From CALMEH01 sp964548225 (lineage in GTDB: Bacteria; Acidobacteriota; Blastocatellia; Pyrinomonadales; Pyrinomonadaceae), in the NCBI GenBank assembly GCA_964548225.1, contig CAZJQP010000006.1, positions 1 through 64,000 on the forward strand: a DNA stretch of 64,000 nt, given 5' to 3'. The notes beneath the pieces were generated by a model. The model had not been told where the DNA came from. It did no database searches and saw only the letters and a list, made by a program, of their open reading frames with translations. Below, one piece after another: positions 59,964-64,000 of this stretch. A program made the position numbers and the translations under genes. Within the stretch, counting starts at the first letter, position 1. The number at the start of each line of letters is the position of its first letter.

Positions 59964-61082
59964 GTAGCAGTAATCGAAAGACGCAATTTTAGAGATTTTG
60001 ACTTTTTGCTGGCGATTTTGGCAACGGCGATAGTTTGTTTCGGCGTGTGGCAAATTTACAATGCCCAGCCGGAAATGAACACTTGGAGTAAGCAGATTTT
60101 TCCCGGTCTTTTTATCGCGCTCGTGGCAATGATGGTCGTTGCTTTTACAGATTACCGCCGCGTCATTGATGCCGCGCCGATTTTTTACGTTGGCGGTCTT
60201 GTTCTTTTGCTTTTAGTGTTAACTCCTTTGGGTGTAAAAGTTAATGGACAGCAAGCGTGGGTAAAATTGCCTTTGATTGGACAATTTCAGCCGTCGGAAT
60301 TCGTCAAAGTTCCCACTATTTTGATGCTTGCTAAATATTTCGGCGCACGAAAAGCAGGAAATTTAAGATTGAAAGAATTTCTTATCGGCTTGGCAATTTT
60401 AGGCGGACCGGTAGGCTTGATTATGCTCGAACCGGACGCGGGACAGGCGATTACATATTTCCCGATTCTCGCTGTCGTGCTGTTTTTGTCATCAATTAAA
60501 ATCCGTTACGTTATTATTACTATCGTCGCCGGTTTGATTTTCGTGCCGTTAGCATTTTATGTCGGCGTTCAAACAGGAAAAATTAAACAATATCAAATCG
60601 AGCGCGTTAATGTGATTTTAGATCCCGAAAATGCCGATCCGCGAGGTTACGGTTATCATACAGTTCAATCAATGATTACGGTCGGACGCGGCGGTTTGCA
60701 CGGCATCAAAGGCGACACGGAAACTTCGCAAGCTGCTCTGAAATTTTTGCCCGAACCGCAGACCGATTTTATCTTTGCAGTAACAGCGGAAAACACCGGA
60801 TTTATTGGCTGTATTTCGTTGCTTTTAGCTTACGCTCTGCTTCTGTCGCGGCTCGTAATGGGCGCGAGGCAATCGCCTGACCGCGCCGGAATGCTCGTAA
60901 TTATGGCGATTGTCGGCGGAATGTCGTTTCAAATTTTTATGAACATCGGAATGGTTTTGGGCTTTCTGCCCGTCATCGGCGTTCCTTTGCCATTGATGAG
61001 CGCAGGACTTTCGGCTATTTTGGCGACTTTTATTGCAATCGGATTTGTAATTAGCGTAAAATTGCGTAGATTTGTAAATTAG
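59961..61082 (+). CDS. mrdB: Peptidoglycan glycosyltransferase RodA
   Basis: A SEDS polymerase with about ten membrane helices. Characteristic stretches are GQFQPSEFVKVPTILMLA, LIMLEPDAGQAITYFPI and LPEPQTDFIFAVTAENTGF. It builds the glycan chains that MrdA cross-links. The ATG lies in the right arm of the repeat, and no clear ribosome-binding site is seen. Confidence 0.95.
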   Translation: MVAVIERRNFRDFDFLLAILATAIVCFGVWQIYNAQPEMNTWSKQIFPGLFIALVAMMVVAFTDYRRVIDAAPIFYVGGLVLLLLVLTPLGVKVNGQQAWVKLPLIGQFQPSEFVKVPTILMLAKYFGARKAGNLRLKEFLIGLAILGGPVGLIMLEPDAGQAITYFPILAVVLFLSSIKIRYVIITIVAGLIFVPLAFYVGVQTGKIKQYQIERVNVILDPENADPRGYGYHTVQSMITVGRGGLHGIKGDTETSQAALKFLPEPQTDFIFAVTAENTGFIGCISLLLAYALLLSRLVMGARQSPDRAGMLVIMAIVGGMSFQIFMNIGMVLGFLPVIGVPLPLMSAGLSAILATFIAIGFVISVKLRRFVN

Positions 61083-61145
61083 GAATTAGGATTTAGAATT
61101 TAGGATTTAGAATTAGTTTTGAAACTTTAATTCTAAATCCTAAAC
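61078..61145. repeat. Word-type inverted repeat at the mrdB-PBP1A junction
   Basis: Five variations of GGATTTAGAATT on the left face TTTAATTCTAAATCCTAAAC on the right. The mrdB stop codon lies in the first word. Confidence 0.88.
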
Positions 61146-61154
61146 AGAGGTTTT

Positions 61155-63740
61155 ATGGCGAAAGAATTTGAAAATATCGTATCGAAAGAAGTTAAATCCG
61201 TCAGCGCGAAAAAGAAAAGTCTTTGGCGTTTTTTGTGGTTACCGACAGCTTTGCTTTTGGCAGTTGCCGCCGGAGGTCTGACGGGTATTTTAGGTTCATA
61301 TTATTTGAATAATTCGCGCTTTGCGACAGAAGTTTCTGCATTGGCAACTTATCGTCCGCCGCAGGTAACGACAATTTACGCCGACGACGGCGAAACGGTT
61401 TTAGCCGAATTTGCTATCGAAAAACGCATTCCGATTAAGGAATCCGACATTCCGAAAGTCGTCGAAGATGCGCTTTTGGCGATCGAAGATTCGCGTTTTT
61501 ACGAGCATAACGGTTTGGATTATTACCGCATCGGCGGCGCAGCTTTTTACAACGTAACCGAAGGTAAAACGCAAGGTGCTTCGACCATTACTCAGCAATT
61601 AGCCAAAAATCTTTTTCTCACCAAAGACCAAACTTATTCGCGCAAATTGAGCGAATGGGCAATGGCTCTCGAAATCGAACGGCTTTACACGAAACGGCAA
61701 ATTCTCGAAATGTATATGAACTACGTCTTTTTGGGCGCAGGTTCTTACGGTTTCGAGGCAGGTTCGCGCACATATTTCGGTAAATCTTTGAAGGATTTGA
61801 GTTTGGAAGAAGCCGCACTTCTCGCGGCAATTCCGAAATCCCCCGAATATTCGCCGACGCGAAATATGGAAAAGGCTTTAGACCGCCGCAACACTGTGCT
61901 TGACCAAATGGTCAGATTTTTTCCTGACAGATATTCGCAATCAGAAGTTGATGCCGCCAAAGCTAAGCCAATTAAATTAAACGACACAGCTTATTATCAA
62001 TCGCAACCAAAATCTTCGCCTTGGGATTATCCGGTTGAAGAAGTCCGCAAATATCTCGAAGACAAATACACTACGCGAGTCGCGCAAGGCGGTTTGCAAG
62101 TTTATACGACAATCAATATCGAAGCCCAAAAACTCGCCACGAAAGCCGTCCGCGAAGGTTTGCGCCGCTACGACAACGGAAAAGCGTGGCGTTCGGAATA
62201 TCAAACTGTTTTGCTTGATAACAACGGCGACCCCGTTACGGCGGAAAAAGACGTTCAGCGAATTTTGAACAACTACAAACACGCCGATTGGTATGGTGAT
62301 ACTTACGAAAAAGGCGAATATATCAAAGGTTTGGTGATGAAGATTGATGCAAGCGGAGCGCAAGTTCGTTTCGGCAGATACAAGGCTCTTATCACCGGCA
62401 AAGATATGGGCAGAAGCGGAAAATCTCCGGCAAATGAATTTAAAGTCGGTGATTTAGCCGAGTTTTTAATTACTAATGTTGACGACGAAAAGAAAACTAT
62501 TTCGGGAACGCTTTCGCAAGTTCCTGAAGTGCAAGCCTCGATTGTTTCGATAAACGCCAAAACAGGCGAAATCGTGGCTATGGTCGGCGGTTACGATTTT
62601 CACACGAGCAAATTTAATAACGCCACGCAGGGACTTCGCCAAACCGGTTCGTGCTACAAACCTTTTATTTATACGGCGGCGGTTGAAGCCGGAATGACAC
62701 CGAATTCCGTCGTCAGCGGTGCGCCGATTAAACGCGGCGGCTGGTCGCCGAGTAATTACGGTGGTTCGAAATCGCACGCCAATGTGCCGATGAAAGTTGC
62801 GTTGGCAAAATCCTATAATATTGCGGCAGTTCATTTACTCGACCAAGTAGGAATTCAAGCCGGAGCGCAAATGGTCAGACGTTTCGGAATTACCAACCCG
62901 ATGGCTCCGAGTTTGCCGTCTGCGCTTGGCGCGTCCGAGGCTTCTCTGCTCGAAATGGTTTCGGCGTATTCGGTTTTCCCAAATAAGGGAATGCGAGTTC
63001 AACCGCATTTGATTCGCAAAGTAATGAACCGCGATGGCAGTTTGCTCGAAGAATGGCAAAAAACGACTTATAAAGTTACAAGTGATTACGTTGCGCTGAC
63101 AATGGTTGAAATGATGCGCGGTGTGGTGCAAGGCGGCGGAACGGCAACCAGCGCAAGTGCGGGTGGACATCCACTTGCCGGAAAAACCGGAACGGTCAAC
63201 GATGAAACGGACGTTTGGTTTATTGGCTACACGCCGACTTACGTTACCGGAATTTGGATGGGAAACCCGCTTCGCAAAGAATCGCTCGGCAGAGGTATGA
63301 CCGGCGGACACGGCGCAGTTCCCTTTTTCAATGCGTTTATGGTGCCGTTTATGAAGGACAAAAAGCGCGAAACATTTGAAGATCCGCCACCGATTCCTTC
63401 GGACATCAAATCTCTAATCGAACGCAACAAACGCGAAGAACAGGAAAAACTCGATAAAGCCGACGAGAACGGCAAAGGCACGGGAATTACTTTCACGCCA
63501 ACCACGCGCCGCAATAACAAAGGCTTGACGACAACGACAACTGATTCGACCGTTACCGAAACAGGCGAAAACAACGGCGAAACAACCGTTAAGCCGCAGG
63601 GTAATCCAACGCCCGTGCCGCGCAATAACGATACGCCGACTAAATCCGTTCCGCAAAATACGCCCATCAAAAAACCCGATGTGCAGGAAAAACCATCCGG
63701 CACAACGCGCAAAGGCAAAAAAGGCGGCGGTGATAATTAA
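61155..63740 (+). CDS. mrcA: Class A penicillin-binding protein (PBP1A type)
   Basis: A bifunctional peptidoglycan enzyme. After one membrane helix (about 25-48) the GT51 domain has AIEDSRFYEHNGLDY (catalytic Glu) and GASTITQQLAKNLFL. The transpeptidase has SCYK (in TGSCYKPF), SYN (in AKSYNIAAV) and KTGT (in LAGKTGTVND). An OB-like insert is likely at about 350-450. A Thr/Asn/Pro/Lys-rich tail of about 110 residues extends outside the cell. 861 residues. Its place after mrdB gives both glycan-making systems one operon. Confidence 0.93.
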   Translation: MAKEFENIVSKEVKSVSAKKKSLWRFLWLPTALLLAVAAGGLTGILGSYYLNNSRFATEVSALATYRPPQVTTIYADDGETVLAEFAIEKRIPIKESDIPKVVEDALLAIEDSRFYEHNGLDYYRIGGAAFYNVTEGKTQGASTITQQLAKNLFLTKDQTYSRKLSEWAMALEIERLYTKRQILEMYMNYVFLGAGSYGFEAGSRTYFGKSLKDLSLEEAALLAAIPKSPEYSPTRNMEKALDRRNTVLDQMVRFFPDRYSQSEVDAAKAKPIKLNDTAYYQSQPKSSPWDYPVEEVRKYLEDKYTTRVAQGGLQVYTTINIEAQKLATKAVREGLRRYDNGKAWRSEYQTVLLDNNGDPVTAEKDVQRILNNYKHADWYGDTYEKGEYIKGLVMKIDASGAQVRFGRYKALITGKDMGRSGKSPANEFKVGDLAEFLITNVDDEKKTISGTLSQVPEVQASIVSINAKTGEIVAMVGGYDFHTSKFNNATQGLRQTGSCYKPFIYTAAVEAGMTPNSVVSGAPIKRGGWSPSNYGGSKSHANVPMKVALAKSYNIAAVHLLDQVGIQAGAQMVRRFGITNPMAPSLPSALGASEASLLEMVSAYSVFPNKGMRVQPHLIRKVMNRDGSLLEEWQKTTYKVTSDYVALTMVEMMRGVVQGGGTATSASAGGHPLAGKTGTVNDETDVWFIGYTPTYVTGIWMGNPLRKESLGRGMTGGHGAVPFFNAFMVPFMKDKKRETFEDPPPIPSDIKSLIERNKREEQEKLDKADENGKGTGITFTPTTRRNNKGLTTTTTDSTVTETGENNGETTVKPQGNPTPVPRNNDTPTKSVPQNTPIKKPDVQEKPSGTTRKGKKGGGDN

Positions 63741-63744
63741 AGCG

Positions 63745-63793
63745 GAAAAGTAAAAAAGTGGGTTGAATTTATCCAACCCACTTTTTTACTTTC
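63745..63793. repeat. Word-type inverted repeat after PBP1A
   Basis: AAGTAAAAAAGTGGGTTG on the left pairs almost perfectly with CAACCCACTTTTTTACTT on the right with a 9-nt loop. With its T-rich right arm it can serve as the terminator of the mre operon. Confidence 0.88.
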
Positions 63794-64000
63794 TGACGTG
63801 CGAATTCTGATGCTTAATCTACCCGGACGTTGCCCATCCGGCGACTTTCTTTTTGCCACTTGCGCGGCTGAAAACTGAAAATTTAAACAAGCTATAAAGT
63901 CCAAAGCCCAAATCAATTATTATCAATCAAAACCTGCCATTATCGTCCCGAAGAATGGCTATTTCGCCCCGCAAAATAACTTTGCAGAGCCGCAAAGTCA
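63794..64000. other. Unassigned end region
   Basis: No gene begins or ends here that I can support. It has two hairpins, CCGGACGTTGCCCATCCGG near 63822-63841 and ACTTTGCAGAGCCGCAAAGT near the window end. A structured RNA or the leader of a gene beyond the edge is possible, but I recognise no family. Confidence 0.35.

Noticed and set aside
63794..64000. Riboswitch (cyclic-di-GMP-like GCCGCAAAG near the end)
   Set aside because: The other conserved parts are missing or misplaced and the window ends before a downstream gene is seen.

Overview
This is a 64 kb piece of a bacterial chromosome (an assembled scaffold: it carries one run of ten Ns inside lon). The DNA leans to A+T, nearly every intact gene has a close match to a known bacterial family, and four genes encode secreted proteins with a von Willebrand factor A domain of the kind expanded in Acidobacteriota. 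With the bifunctional 3'-5' exonuclease/DNA polymerase, SufU, MreBCD-MrdAB and the low G+C, I infer a Blastocatellia/Pyrinomonadaceae-like acidobacterium; this rests on family resemblance, not on a 16S gene. No insertion sequence, prophage or CRISPR array was seen.

Layout. 1-537: the start of tuf and its tRNA-Tyr/Gly/Thr genes with a clear sigma-70 promoter. 538-7515: xerD, a four-gene membrane/oxidoreductase operon, a VWFA protein and a lipoprotein. 7684-10938: menC-hypothetical-ettA. 11005-16066: a methyltransferase and a cell-surface sugar cluster (membrane GT-C glycosyltransferase, GT2, SDR, DegT aminotransferase). 16164-21543: a tightly packed seven-gene set CBS-VWFA-Hsp20-Lon-small membrane protein-SufU-truncated haemoglobin. 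21671-28013: Rieske protein, two TonB-C proteins, an ECF-type sigma/anti-sigma pair, an NTR-like protein and a beta-propeller protein. 28131-33592: a large lone STAND NTPase with helical repeats and an M28 peptidase. 33771-39089: serine hydrolase, an ECF sigma operon with a 32-residue membrane peptide, and NifS. 39194-42035: FHA-GAF-adenylate cyclase followed by a divergent MreB paralogue. 42155-48649: CBM9-like protein, ABC1 kinase, RibF, MBL hydrolase, DUF1844, MazG. 48749-54923: a secreted FecR-like protein, two VWFA proteins, phosphomannomutase, and a Pol I lacking the 5' nuclease. 55313-63740: the cell-elongation operon mreB-mreC-mreD-mrdA-mrdB-PBP1A.

The most unusual feature is not a gene. 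Intergenic spaces repeatedly carry imperfect inverted repeats built from short, slightly varied words of about 6-9 bp, each locus using its own word. About eighteen are listed. One lies at every junction of the mre/mrd operon, some supply stop or start codons of the flanking genes, and one sits in frame inside the beta-propeller gene. Separate from these are an 11-unit direct repeat with a 20-21 bp (two helical turns) period running into the start codon of a secreted-protein gene, and a 140-bp near-palindrome after the M28 peptidase. Word-repeat sequence also creates false N-terminal extensions, so several starts were moved downstream (CBS, mazG).
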